Source of the DNA: Methanocalculus alkaliphilus
GTDB taxonomy: Archaea; Halobacteriota; Methanomicrobia; Methanomicrobiales; Methanocorpusculaceae
Assembly: GCF_024170505.1 (NCBI RefSeq)
Contig: NZ_JALJYG010000007.1
Coordinates: forward strand, 1-64,000
DNA length: 64,000 nt
Direction of reading: 5' to 3'
A program made the position numbers and the translations under genes. Below, one piece after another: positions 44,307 to 52,494 of the stretch (the first letter of the stretch is position 1; the number at the start of each line of letters is the position of its first letter). The notes beneath the pieces are model-generated. The model was given only the letters and a program-made list of their open reading frames with translations. It had not been told where the DNA came from and made no database searches.

Positions 44307-46036
44307 CAGAGGATCACCGCCCCGATCTGGGCGATGAGCCCGCCGATCAGGAATGCCGCCCCGGTGGTCAGGATGAGTGCCGCAAGGGTGAATCTCATCC
44401 CGAAGTACCGGTACAGGATCGCAAGCATCGCCACACAGGGGACATAGAAGAGGGCGACGACGGACCCGACGACGAGCTGGAGGGTCGTGAGATCCATCTC
44501 AAGGAGCGGGAGGACCGTCAGCTCCTTCCGAAAGACCCCAAGCAGCAGCGGGACGGCCGCCTCTTCGGGGAGATGGAGCCATCCCCGGACGAGCGGGCTC
44601 ATGACTGTTCCAAGCCGGGCCATCAGCCCCGTCTCATAGAGGATCGCCGCAACCGCAACCCCCCCGATGACCGGAAGGACCCCGTCAACAAGATAGTGTT
44701 TTATCCTCATCCAGAGTTTCTTTGCCAGAACCGATGCCTTCGGGAGGAGGAGATCGGGGATCTCCATCACCATCGGGGTCGGCCTTCCGGGGAGGAGCCG
44801 GTTGAGGACCGCCCCGGTGATGATGAGGGCAGCGACAGAGAGAAATGCGACAAAGATGAGTGCCGGGACTGATCGTACCGCAAGGAGCGAGATGAACGCC
44901 CCGGTCTGGGCCACACAGGGGACGCTCAGCGATACCATCAGGGCGATCATCATCTGGTTCTTCCGGGACGGGAGTGCCCGTGTCGATATGATCGCCGGTA
45001 TGCCGCAGCCATAGCCAAGGAGGATCGGGATGATCGACGGGCCGGTGAGCCCGATCTTGCCGAGGAGGCCGTCAAGCATCACGCCGAGCCTCGGCATATA
45101 GCCGCTGTCCTCGAGGATGCTCAGCGCAAGGTAGAATGAGAGAATATACGGGAGGATCAGCGTAAACGGCCACTCGATACCTTTATTCAAAAACCCGTAC
45201 TCCCCGATGAGGATATTCTGGAGGAGGCCCGGGGCGACGATCCCTGCAACCTGGGTATCGATCCAGGGGATGATGTATCCAAGAACTATCGGCTGAAGGA
45301 TGAACCGCCGCAGCCCCATTCCCATCCCGACGATGATTGCCAGGACGCCGAGCAGGACGACGAATGCTACGGCAACGCCCGGCCATGGACGCATGATCGC
45401 ATCCCCGATGATCTCACGCCGGGTTGGGGGCCGTTTCTCCGGTGCGCCGGTTACGGCTTCACGGATCCGCTCGGCCGCCTCCCATTCGGCAGGCACCTCT
45501 CTCTTCGGCTCTGCATCGAGCTTTCCCGAGAGGACCTCAATGATGGTGGATCTGAGTCTCTCAAGCCCTTCTCCGGAGAGGGCGGTCGTCGTCAGGACCG
45601 GGAGGCCGAGCTCGCGGGAGAGAGCGTCGGTATCGATCGCCCCCCCCTTCTCACAGAGGAGGTCCATACGGTTGATGACGAGGATCATCGGGAGGCGGTG
45701 CTCAAGGACCTGCAGGGCAAGGTAGATGCTCGACTCGAGGTTGCAGGCATCGAGGATCTGGACGACGAGGTCCGGGTCCCCCTCGAGCATTGCGCCTGCG
45801 ACCTCCTCGGCATCATTTGATCCGGTGAGGGTGTAGGTGCCGGGGGTATCGATGATCCGTGCCTGGATGGTGCCGAGAACTGCCTTCCCTTCGGTATAAT
45901 CGACGGTCGTGCCGGGATAGTTGGCCATCTCGACGGCCATCCCGCTCAGATTGTTGAAGATGACGCTCTTTCCGACATTCGGTGGGCCGACGAGGAGGAT
46001 CAGGCTCTGCCTGCCACGGCCTTCCGGCTGATCCAC
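44306..46036 (-). CDS. Divergent short FeoB-type transporter
   Basis: 576 residues, about 90 fewer than the other FeoB here. G domain: G1 GPPNVGKS, G3 DTPGTYTL, G4 NRMD. Membrane core gate motifs are GYGCGIPAIISTR and VPCVAMLAI, with an extra VPCVAQTGAF where the first FeoB has ISCGARLPVY. The altered gates suggest a different metal or affinity, as proposed for some FeoB2 proteins; that is inference. The GTG at 46036 lies 37 bases inside the upstream gene, so translation is coupled to the FeoA-fused enzyme. No separate feoA gene is in this operon. Confidence 0.88.
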   Translation of the reverse strand: MDQPEGRGRQSLILLVGPPNVGKSVIFNNLSGMAVEMANYPGTTVDYTEGKAVLGTIQARIIDTPGTYTLTGSNDAEEVAGAMLEGDPDLVVQILDACNLESSIYLALQVLEHRLPMILVINRMDLLCEKGGAIDTDALSRELGLPVLTTTALSGEGLERLRSTIIEVLSGKLDAEPKREVPAEWEAAERIREAVTGAPEKRPPTRREIIGDAIMRPWPGVAVAFVVLLGVLAIIVGMGMGLRRFILQPIVLGYIIPWIDTQVAGIVAPGLLQNILIGEYGFLNKGIEWPFTLILPYILSFYLALSILEDSGYMPRLGVMLDGLLGKIGLTGPSIIPILLGYGCGIPAIISTRALPSRKNQMMIALMVSLSVPCVAQTGAFISLLAVRSVPALIFVAFLSVAALIITGAVLNRLLPGRPTPMVMEIPDLLLPKASVLAKKLWMRIKHYLVDGVLPVIGGVAVAAILYETGLMARLGTVMSPLVRGWLHLPEEAAVPLLLGVFRKELTVLPLLEMDLTTLQLVVGSVVALFYVPCVAMLAILYRYFGMRFTLAALILTTGAAFLIGGLIAQIGAVIL

Positions 46037-46908
46037 CCGTCGGTCACCTCCGCCTCGGTAACAAAAATCCGGCGTGCAAACTCACGTGCCAGTGCCACCC
46101 TCCGCCCTTCAACGGAGAGGACGATCGGCCCCCCCATCGGGTGGCGACAATGGATGATCACCTCTTTTCCCGGTCTCAGTCCAAGGGGCGGGATGAGGGA
46201 GTAGTCAGGGATATGCCGGATCCTTGCCGGCCGGTCTGTTCCAAGATTCTCAAGGGAGATATGACTGGACCCCTCAGGGATCTCTTCAGGAAACGGTGCT
46301 CTTCTCATACAAACTGCCTCTTTTACCCGGTCTGTCGGTATTCTCCTGTGATGGTACTCTTCACCGAATGTCTCGGGGAGGATCTGCTCATAAAGCTCCG
46401 AAGATCTCTTCTCCCGCGGGTTGCGGTAGATGATCGCACCTCCCTCCCGCATCCCGGCAAGGAGGTTCTTCAGGACCTCCTCCTTTGGTGCGACATTGAG
46501 GGAGACCCAGATCGCATCGTAGCGGGAGGGATCGACCGACGCACCATCATCCTCGATGAAGGTGATATCCGCACCCGGTTTATGATACTCGGTGAACCTC
46601 CGGGCTGCCGCGATGGAGGCGGGGTCATTATCGACTCCGGTCACGGCATATCCTTTCTCTGCCAGGGCGAGTGCGGTGAAGGGGAGTGAGCCGCACCCGA
46701 TATGAAGGATGGAGCTGCCGGGTTTCAGCCCTGCCAGCTCCACCTCGCAATCGACAACATCCGTGTAGAGGTACGTGCTGTAGAGATGGCCGAGTGCAGG
46801 CCACCTGCTCCCGATATCCTCGATCTTCTTTGTTACCTTTCCGATATTCGGAAGCCGGAGCCTGGTATTCTCCGAACCGAATGGTTCATTCCGGTACATC
46901 GATCTCAT
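46000..46908 (-). CDS. Nicotianamine-synthase-like SAM enzyme fused to a FeoA domain
   Basis: 302 residues. Residues about 30-200 form a class I SAM-binding fold with motif I ILHIGCGSLPFTALALA (67-83), GVDNDPASI and VSLNVAPKEEVLKNLLAG; the G-C/S-G-x-LP-T pattern and PKEE helix resemble nicotianamine synthase. Residues about 219-284 are a FeoA domain (LEN to ARIRHIP, LGLRPGKEVIIHC, GRRVALAREFARRIFV). A SAM enzyme tied to FeoA is unusual and suggests that the enzyme or its product acts at the FeoB pore. Its ATG overlaps the upstream gene (ATGA) and its end overlaps feoB by 37 bases. Alternatives: another methyltransferase or aminocarboxypropyltransferase. Confidence 0.78.
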   Translation of the reverse strand: MRSMYRNEPFGSENTRLRLPNIGKVTKKIEDIGSRWPALGHLYSTYLYTDVVDCEVELAGLKPGSSILHIGCGSLPFTALALAEKGYAVTGVDNDPASIAAARRFTEYHKPGADITFIEDDGASVDPSRYDAIWVSLNVAPKEEVLKNLLAGMREGGAIIYRNPREKRSSELYEQILPETFGEEYHHRRIPTDRVKEAVCMRRAPFPEEIPEGSSHISLENLGTDRPARIRHIPDYSLIPPLGLRPGKEVIIHCRHPMGGPIVLSVEGRRVALAREFARRIFVTEAEVTDGWISRKAVAGRA

Positions 46909-47471
46909 AGCTGGCCTCCCGTATAGAGGATCGAGCGGTCAAAGGTCTTCATTTTCTGTTCAACCCATGCAGAGATCCCCTCCTTTCCGGGGAGGGCGTC
47001 ATATCTGCTGGTAAACTGCGGGCTCGGAGCCCGGAAGATGAACCGTGCCTCCGGAGCCCCCCTCTTCTGGAGGATCTCCAGGATCTCCTCCTTCGGGTGT
47101 GCCTGGAGTGCAACGATGGCCGCATCGAATCCTTCGGGGAGATCCAGGGCGGCATCCATGCAGATCACCCGGATCTGATCCGAGAGGCCCAGCCTCCGGA
47201 TACAGGCTTTCGCGGCAGCGACGACATCGGGCTGGTAGTCGATTGCGATCACTTCGGCATGGCTCTGCCGTGCCAGGTGGATTGCGGTAAAGGGGACCGG
47301 TCCGCACCCGACGCTCAGAACCTGATCATCGGAAGAGATACCGGCGAGGGCAATCTCCCGTGCAACGACCTCACGGTATGGAAGGGCATAGATCTCTGAA
47401 AGAATACTGTTTTTGGATGCGATCATCTCGACCAGACTGGTAACCCTTGCGACCATTGAGTACCGCTTCAT
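46905..47471 (-). CDS. Nicotianamine-synthase-like SAM enzyme
   Basis: 188 residues. SAM-binding motif I VLSVGCGPVPFTAIHLA (51-67), acidic AIDYQPD (about 76-82), and VALQAHPKEEILEILQKRG (120-138), as in nicotianamine synthases, which join aminocarboxypropyl groups from SAM to make metal chelators. It is related to the N-terminal part of the next gene. The ATG at 47471 is preferred: longer in-frame sequence upstream runs through operator repeats and the neighbouring gene. First gene of a four-gene operon ending in a flippase-like protein. The chemistry is inferred from motifs. Confidence 0.75.
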   Translation of the reverse strand: MKRYSMVARVTSLVEMIASKNSILSEIYALPYREVVAREIALAGISSDDQVLSVGCGPVPFTAIHLARQSHAEVIAIDYQPDVVAAAKACIRRLGLSDQIRVICMDAALDLPEGFDAAIVALQAHPKEEILEILQKRGAPEARFIFRAPSPQFTSRYDALPGKEGISAWVEQKMKTFDRSILYTGGQL

Positions 47472-47509
47472 CCCTGTTGATTCTCTTGTTCGGAATAGAT
47501 AACCCCGAG

Positions 47510-47573
47510 CCGAAGATGTTTCGGTTCCATTCCGATGATACGAATGATCTTCGGTTTCCAGAGAAAAACCGAA
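47510..47573 (-). promoter_or_regulatory. Double operator of the NAS-like/FeoB operon
   Basis: Two related elements. CCGAA-GATGT-TTCGG at 47510-47524. Then at 47540-47573 a copy of the composite found before the other feo operon: CGAA-TGATC-TTCG (47541-47553), overlapping TTCGGTTT (47550-47557) paired with AAACCGAA (47566-47573) around CCAGAGAA. The start codon is at 47471. Shared architecture with 43248-43280 indicates one regulator for both operons. Confidence 0.75.
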
Positions 47574-47590
47574 AGAAAAGAGGATGGTGA

Positions 47591-48085
47591 TCAGGGGTTC
47601 TGATGGCGGAGTACCGGGAGTGCCGCACCGATGACCGGGTCCGGGAGGCGGCTGCCGTCGATCCCGACCGCCTCGTACAGAACCGCCTCGACGACGAGGT
47701 AGACGCGGCAGTCGGTCCTGAGGCAGCCGGTGATCGCATCCCGCCCCCTGCCGGCGGTTGCATGGAGGTGGAGGGAAGGGCCATCCTCTCCCGGATAGAT
47801 GGTCGCGGTCCCGAGGCATTCCCAGCCCCCCTCGATCTCCTCATGGTGGGGGACCGGCGGAATGACCGGCTCCTCCGGGCCGGTGACGAGGCCTGCCCGT
47901 TTCAGTGCCCCAAAGAAGGTGATGGTCCCATGGCTGATCCCGTGGTCCCGTGCAAACCCGGTGAGGGTTGTGATCAGCTCCTCGCCGTCATCGATCCGGA
48001 TGAAGAAGACCCGTCCGATCCTCCCTTCTGCATACTGCATATGGAATAGATCGGCACTGGTCAAAGAAGAGGGTTTGGATGACAT
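47591..48085 (-). CDS. PPC/DUF296 domain protein
   Basis: 164 residues with one PPC (DUF296) fold: GRIGRVFFIRIDDGEELITTLTGFARDHGI, FFGALKRAGLV and LHLHATAGRGRD with its clustered histidines. Bacterial and archaeal stand-alone PPC proteins form trimers and are of unknown function; plant relatives bind AT-rich DNA. The ATG at 48085 is kept; an internal Met (MQYAEGRIG) could also start the domain. Divergent from the fused methanopterin gene. It stops 17 bases before the operator that serves the next operon. Confidence 0.85.
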   Translation of the reverse strand: MSSKPSSLTSADLFHMQYAEGRIGRVFFIRIDDGEELITTLTGFARDHGISHGTITFFGALKRAGLVTGPEEPVIPPVPHHEEIEGGWECLGTATIYPGEDGPSLHLHATAGRGRDAITGCLRTDCRVYLVVEAVLYEAVGIDGSRLPDPVIGAALPVLRHQNP

Positions 48086-48126
48086 ATAGATAGAAGTAAG
48101 AAGGGGGGTGCCGATACCGGATCTGA

Positions 48127-49692
48127 ATGGATGATACTGAAATGTTTCAGCCGCTTGGCGCTCCGGAACTCTCCCGGAGGATGAAGGAGATCGAGGCGAA
48201 GACGGGATGCTTCTCCCCTTTCCAGAAAGTACTCCTTGGCACGGACGGCTCGGTGACCCACCTCCTCTCCCTGGCGACGGAACGCGATATCGGGGTGGTC
48301 ACCCGTCTCCAGGAGGTGATCCCCGCCGACCGGAGGGTTGCCGCCATCCTGAAGATCCGGGAGGGAGATCCCGTGAACCACCGGATCGTCGATCTCGGTG
48401 AAGGGGAGGATGGCCGGCCGCTCATCTATGCCATCTCGTATACCCCGCTTGAACGGCTTGCCCCGGAGATCGCAACTGATCTGATGAAGGCGGATATTCC
48501 CATCGGCAGGATCTTAAAACAGCACCGGATCGAGTCGAGGCGGGAGATCCTCTCGATCGAGTCGTATCCGGCCGATGCTCATCTCGCATCGGTCTTTGGG
48601 ATCCTGCCGGGTGAGCCGCTCCTCTCCCGGCTGTACCGGATCATCCATAAGGATGCTCCACTGATGGCGATCACCGAGATCTTCCCCTCAAGCACCTTCG
48701 CCGATACCCGCCGGGTCATTGTGGATGCACCGGCCCGGCTCCATCTCGGCCTCATCGATCTGCATGGCGGGATCGGGAGGGTGGACGGCGGGATCGGGAT
48801 CACGCTCGACCGCCCCCATCTCCTCGTCGAGGCACGGGCGGCCGGGACGGTCACCGTCACCGGGGGGGATGAGGAGAGCAGGCATCGGGCAGAAGAGGCT
48901 GCACGGGCGGTGATCGGGTTCTTCGGGCTGACCGGCGGGGCGGCGATCATCCTGCATACAATACTCCCCCGCCATACCGGCCTTGGAAGCGGAACCCAGA
49001 TCGCTCTTGCGGCAGGGAAGGCGGTTGCAGAGCTTTATGGACGGGACGTATCTGCACTCGATCTTGCCGGGATCACCGGGAGGGGCGGGACATCCGGGAT
49101 CGGGACGGCCGCTTTTGATTCCGGCGGATTCATCATCGACGGCGGCCACCGGTTCGGGGAAGGGGAGGAGAAGTCATCGTTTCGGCCATCCTCGGCATCA
49201 CGGGGTGTTGCACCCGCCCCGGTCATCTTCAGGCATCCCTTCCCCGAGAAATTCGGGATCCTCCTCATCACCCCGGATACTCCGCCGGGTGCCTCTGATG
49301 AGAAGGAGGTCGATATCTTCTCTGCATGCTGCCCTGTCCCGCTTTCGGAGGTGCAGGAGATCTGTCACCGCGTCATGATACAGATGCTCCCTGCGATCAT
49401 TGAAGAGGATATACATCGGTTCGGGGCGGCCGTGAACCGGCTCCAGGAGATCGGGTTCAAGCGCCATGAGATGGCGCTGCAGCATGAGGTTGTCCGGCGG
49501 CTGCCCGCCCTCCTCTGTGAGGCTGGGGCGTACGGGGCGGGCCTCTCCTCCTTCGGCCCGACGGTCTATGCCATCATCGAAAAAGGCGATACCGGGGTTG
49601 CCGATGCCGCCCGGCAGGCGCTTGCCGGGATCGGCGGGACGGTGGAGGAGGTTGCGGCGAGGAACACCGGTGCGATCATCAGGAAGGTCTGA
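48127..49692 (+). CDS. Chorismate lyase (DUF98)-β-RFA-P synthase fusion
   Basis: 521 residues. N-terminal part (about 1-190) matches DUF98/MJ0807-type chorismate lyase: SPFQKVLLGTDGSVTHLL, IPIGRILKQHRIESRREIL and the C-terminal ITEIFP with its likely catalytic Glu. The C-terminal part (about 195-521) is β-ribofuranosylaminobenzene 5'-phosphate synthase of the GHMP superfamily: VDAPARLHLGLID, phosphate loop LPRHTGLGSGTQIAL (about 278-292), and GLSSFGPTVYAI. Chorismate lyase makes 4-hydroxybenzoate and the synthase couples it to PRPP, successive steps of methanopterin synthesis, so the fusion could channel the intermediate. Related UTRA-fold domains are the alternative reading of the N-terminus. 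Confidence 0.85.
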   Translation: MDDTEMFQPLGAPELSRRMKEIEAKTGCFSPFQKVLLGTDGSVTHLLSLATERDIGVVTRLQEVIPADRRVAAILKIREGDPVNHRIVDLGEGEDGRPLIYAISYTPLERLAPEIATDLMKADIPIGRILKQHRIESRREILSIESYPADAHLASVFGILPGEPLLSRLYRIIHKDAPLMAITEIFPSSTFADTRRVIVDAPARLHLGLIDLHGGIGRVDGGIGITLDRPHLLVEARAAGTVTVTGGDEESRHRAEEAARAVIGFFGLTGGAAIILHTILPRHTGLGSGTQIALAAGKAVAELYGRDVSALDLAGITGRGGTSGIGTAAFDSGGFIIDGGHRFGEGEEKSSFRPSSASRGVAPAPVIFRHPFPEKFGILLITPDTPPGASDEKEVDIFSACCPVPLSEVQEICHRVMIQMLPAIIEEDIHRFGAAVNRLQEIGFKRHEMALQHEVVRRLPALLCEAGAYGAGLSSFGPTVYAIIEKGDTGVADAARQALAGIGGTVEEVAARNTGAIIRKV

Positions 49693-49788
49693 TCCGCTGC
49701 TGTGCTGATGTACGAGCGGACGGGGGTATGGTCCCCCTTCCCGGCCCCTCCGGAATCTCTATTATCCGGAGCCCCGCACTGGTAGCAT

Positions 49789-50475
49789 ATGATCATCATC
49801 GGCCATCGCGGGGCCCGTGCCATCCGGCCTGAGAATACCATTGCAGCACTTCAGGAAGGGGGCAGGTGTGCTGATTATGTTGAGATTGACCTCCGTATCA
49901 GCCGGGACGGGGTGCCGGTCGCCATCCATGATCCGACCCTGGATCGGACGACGGACGGGACCGGCCCGGTCTCTGCGTACACCCTTTCGGACCTTGTGCA
50001 GTATGATGCCGGGGAGGGGGAGGTGATCCCGACACTTGCGTCCGTCCTTGCCCTGGATCTTGGGGACTGCGGCCTTGTCATTGAGCTGAAGGAGGGGGGA
50101 TATGAGGATCTGATCGCCGGGATGGTGCAGGCGAGTGGTCATACGAAGGTGATGATCGTCTCCTTTGATCCCGACTGCCTCCGGCGGATCGCCCCCCTGC
50201 TGCCGGATGCACGGATCGGGTATATCTTCCGGTCGATGGAGGGGGATCCGATCCAGGTGGCGTCCTCGTTCCCGGCCGCCGCCATCCTCCCCCGGTTTGA
50301 CCTGATAGACGGGGATCTGGTCGCGGCAGCCCGTGCGGCCGGGCTTCTGGTCATCGGATGGACGCTCAATACCGACGAGGAGTTTGCAGGTGCGGTATTG
50401 CTTGGGATCGATGGTGTTGCGTCCGATGATCCCTGCCGTGCAAGGCAATATTATGATGGAGGAGGGATGAGATGA
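49789..50475 (+). CDS. Glycerophosphodiester phosphodiesterase family protein
   Basis: 228 residues, single GDPD barrel. Catalytic and metal motifs IIIGHRGAR, PENT, EIDLRISRDGVPVAIHDPTLDRTTDG are intact, as are the later VIELKEG and IGWTLNTDEE segments. It hydrolyses glycerophosphodiesters from lipid turnover, probably in the cytosol as no signal peptide is seen. The rhodanese lipoprotein gene begins 6 bases after its stop, so they likely form an operon. Confidence 0.93.
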   Translation: MIIIGHRGARAIRPENTIAALQEGGRCADYVEIDLRISRDGVPVAIHDPTLDRTTDGTGPVSAYTLSDLVQYDAGEGEVIPTLASVLALDLGDCGLVIELKEGGYEDLIAGMVQASGHTKVMIVSFDPDCLRRIAPLLPDARIGYIFRSMEGDPIQVASSFPAAAILPRFDLIDGDLVAAARAAGLLVIGWTLNTDEEFAGAVLLGIDGVASDDPCRARQYYDGGGMR

Positions 50476-50481
50476 TCCTGT

Positions 50482-50895
50482 ATGATCAGACGACGGACGG
50501 CGGGATTCTCCTGCATCGTTCTTCTCCTCATCATCGCGGCCGCCGGATGCACCGCTCCGGATGGAGGGGATGAGATGCCGGTCCTTGTGACGATCACGGC
50601 TGAGGAGGCGATGCTGCTTCTTGAAGCAAACCCGGCGATCACCATCATCGATGTCAGGAGGCCCGGAGAGTACGAGGCCGGGCATATCCCCGGGGCGGTG
50701 CATATCCCGATTGCATCATCCTTCCATGAAGGGATCGCGGGGCTTGATCGGGACCAGCCGTACCTCGTCTACTGTGCAACCGGGGGGAGGGGCAGCCGGG
50801 CTCTCCGGGCGATGGGCGAGGCTGGGTTTACCGAGGTCTATAACCTCGGCGGTGGCATCGCCGCATGGGAGAGGGCCGGCGGTGCAGTGATATGA
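50482..50895 (+). CDS. Rhodanese-like lipoprotein
   Basis: 137 residues. Signal peptide with lipobox AAAGC (Cys23) suggests lipid anchoring outside the membrane. A single rhodanese domain carries IIDVRRPGEYEAGHIPGA and the active loop YCATGGRGSRA, with Cys98 positioned to carry a persulfide. External sulfur transfer or redox function is inferred; the substrate is unknown. The ribosome site GGAGGGATGA lies about 12 bases upstream, inside the end of the GDPD gene. Confidence 0.88.
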   Translation: MIRRRTAGFSCIVLLLIIAAAGCTAPDGGDEMPVLVTITAEEAMLLLEANPAITIIDVRRPGEYEAGHIPGAVHIPIASSFHEGIAGLDRDQPYLVYCATGGRGSRALRAMGEAGFTEVYNLGGGIAAWERAGGAVI

Positions 50896-50897
50896 GA

Positions 50898-51920
50898 TTA
50901 TACCAGCTTCCCCTTCTCTGCTATCATTTGCATATACCGGGATAGGGTCAGCCTGATGTTTTCGGGGTCAAGCCTCTCCGCCTCCCTGAGTGATGCTGTC
51001 GCCTCGTCTCTCCGGCCGAGGGTACGGAGGACGAAACTCCGGTAGAACCAGGTGTTTGAATTCTCCGGAGTCAGGGTGAGGGCGGTATCAAAGGATCCAA
51101 GCGCCTCCTCATGCCTTCCGGCGCCCATCAGGGCCCTCCCCTGGTAGTGCCAGGCATACCCGCTCCGGGATCCCTCTTCAATGGATTTGGCTAAGATCGG
51201 GATCGCCTCTTCATACCGCTCAAGCTCCGTCAGTGCCGCTCCGCAAATCTGGAGAAATCCGGGTTCATCAGGCCAGATTCTTCGCCCTTCGCTTGTTGCG
51301 GCAACGGCATCGGTATATCTCCGCACTTTGATGAGGGTGTCGCACCGGAGAAGGGCCGCTCTCTTGTTTTTTCTGATGGATAGTTCCTTCTCAAAGGCGG
51401 AGAGGGCTTCTGTGAACTCTCTCCTTCTATGATGGGTGAGCCCCTCCCTGATCAATGCATCCGGATCGTCGGGGTCACTCTCCATAGGAGAGAGTACCTG
51501 CTTTGCCTGCTGAAGATAGGGATGATCGGGGTCGATCTCTTCCGCCCGGGCAAGCGATGCGGCCGCCTCGTCATGCCTGCCGATCTCGTCAAGGACCATT
51601 GCTTTGCCGATCCAGACCGCTGGATCAAGGGGATGTATTGTACCTGCCCGGTCATAGGCCTCGAGAGCCTCCTCGTAGCGGTCCAGGGCGACAAGGGCAG
51701 ATGCCTTCCTCAGCCACAATCCTGCATGATCCGGTCTCTTTGCGAGGATTTCACCGTATATTCTGATCGCCTCCTCATATTGTCCGGTCTGAAGAGCGGT
51801 ATCGCCTCGTTCCATCTTCTGGCTGAGTACTTTTGGGTTGATGGTGCAGCCTCCGCAGTTGTATTTTCTCCATCTGATGCAATAAAATTGATCTTCTTCG
51901 TTTCCCACAAAGGAAATCAT
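50898..51920 (-). CDS. TPR-repeat protein with N-terminal Cys motif
   Basis: About 340 residues. After a short start with YCIRWRKYNCGGC (three Cys, possibly a metal knot) come about seven tetratricopeptide repeats of the W/A-L-G-Y-A-P type (for example EEAIRIYGEILAKRPDHAGLWL, where the spacing is canonical). TPR proteins are scaffolds for protein contacts. The ATG at 51920 gives the Cys motif near the start; a longer start at 51977 adds non-conserved residues. Convergent with the rhodanese gene (2 bases between stops). No partner is identifiable. Confidence 0.8.
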   Translation of the reverse strand: MISFVGNEEDQFYCIRWRKYNCGGCTINPKVLSQKMERGDTALQTGQYEEAIRIYGEILAKRPDHAGLWLRKASALVALDRYEEALEAYDRAGTIHPLDPAVWIGKAMVLDEIGRHDEAAASLARAEEIDPDHPYLQQAKQVLSPMESDPDDPDALIREGLTHHRRREFTEALSAFEKELSIRKNKRAALLRCDTLIKVRRYTDAVAATSEGRRIWPDEPGFLQICGAALTELERYEEAIPILAKSIEEGSRSGYAWHYQGRALMGAGRHEEALGSFDTALTLTPENSNTWFYRSFVLRTLGRRDEATASLREAERLDPENIRLTLSRYMQMIAEKGKLV

Positions 51921-51988
51921 TATCTGGAGATCCCACCCAGACAGGAAGAACTGCAGGGCGGAGGGCCTGCATAGCAACGAGGCCCGGA

Positions 51989-52450
51989 ATGTTTGAGTAT
52001 CTCAGATTCAGCCTCCTCTTCATGCTGATCCATGCAGGGGCATACATGATAGCCGGTGCCCTGATCCTTCGGGTCAGTTCCGATATCTACGAAGGGAAGA
52101 GCCGGCTGATGGACTATCTCAATGATATGTCGGTTGCTGAGGAGGCCGGCCATGTCACCCGGTGGTTTCTGCCCGGAAACCTCCTTCGGGGTCTCCTCCT
52201 CTCGCTCGTCCTCTACCCGATCCTGACGCCGCTTGGAGAGCTGGATCCGATCCTCAGGTTCCTCTTCTTCTTCGGCCTGGCCTTCGTCTATACCCACATC
52301 GGCTCGGCGGCACCCTGTCCGGACAATATCGAGGGGCTCATCTACATGAAGCGGAAGTACCTCTCGCGTTCGGGGTTTCTGAAGTTCCAGTCCGAGATGC
52401 TCCTCTACAGCCTCATCTTTGCGGCCGGAGCCGCCTGGCTCCTCTTCTGA
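51989..52450 (+). CDS. Uncharacterised membrane protein
   Basis: 153 residues with about four hydrophobic helices (about 8-28, 66-85, 88-107, 133-152) and a polar loop YEGKSRLMDYLNDM. It is not a family I recognise. Divergent from the TPR gene and 44 bases before the peptidase gene on the same strand. The phrase APCPDNIEGLIYMKRKY carries one Cys in a possible external loop. Confidence 0.72.
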   Translation: MFEYLRFSLLFMLIHAGAYMIAGALILRVSSDIYEGKSRLMDYLNDMSVAEEAGHVTRWFLPGNLLRGLLLSLVLYPILTPLGELDPILRFLFFFGLAFVYTHIGSAAPCPDNIEGLIYMKRKYLSRSGFLKFQSEMLLYSLIFAAGAAWLLF

Positions 52451-52494
52451 ATGACGGGTAGATCTTAAGTACGAGGCAGACCGAATCTACATCT

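Noticed and set aside
47472-47819. Upstream extension of the first NAS-like gene
   Set aside because: The added residues are Arg/Pro-rich, overlap the PPC gene in another frame and run through the operator repeats. The ATG at 47471 gives a normal domain start.
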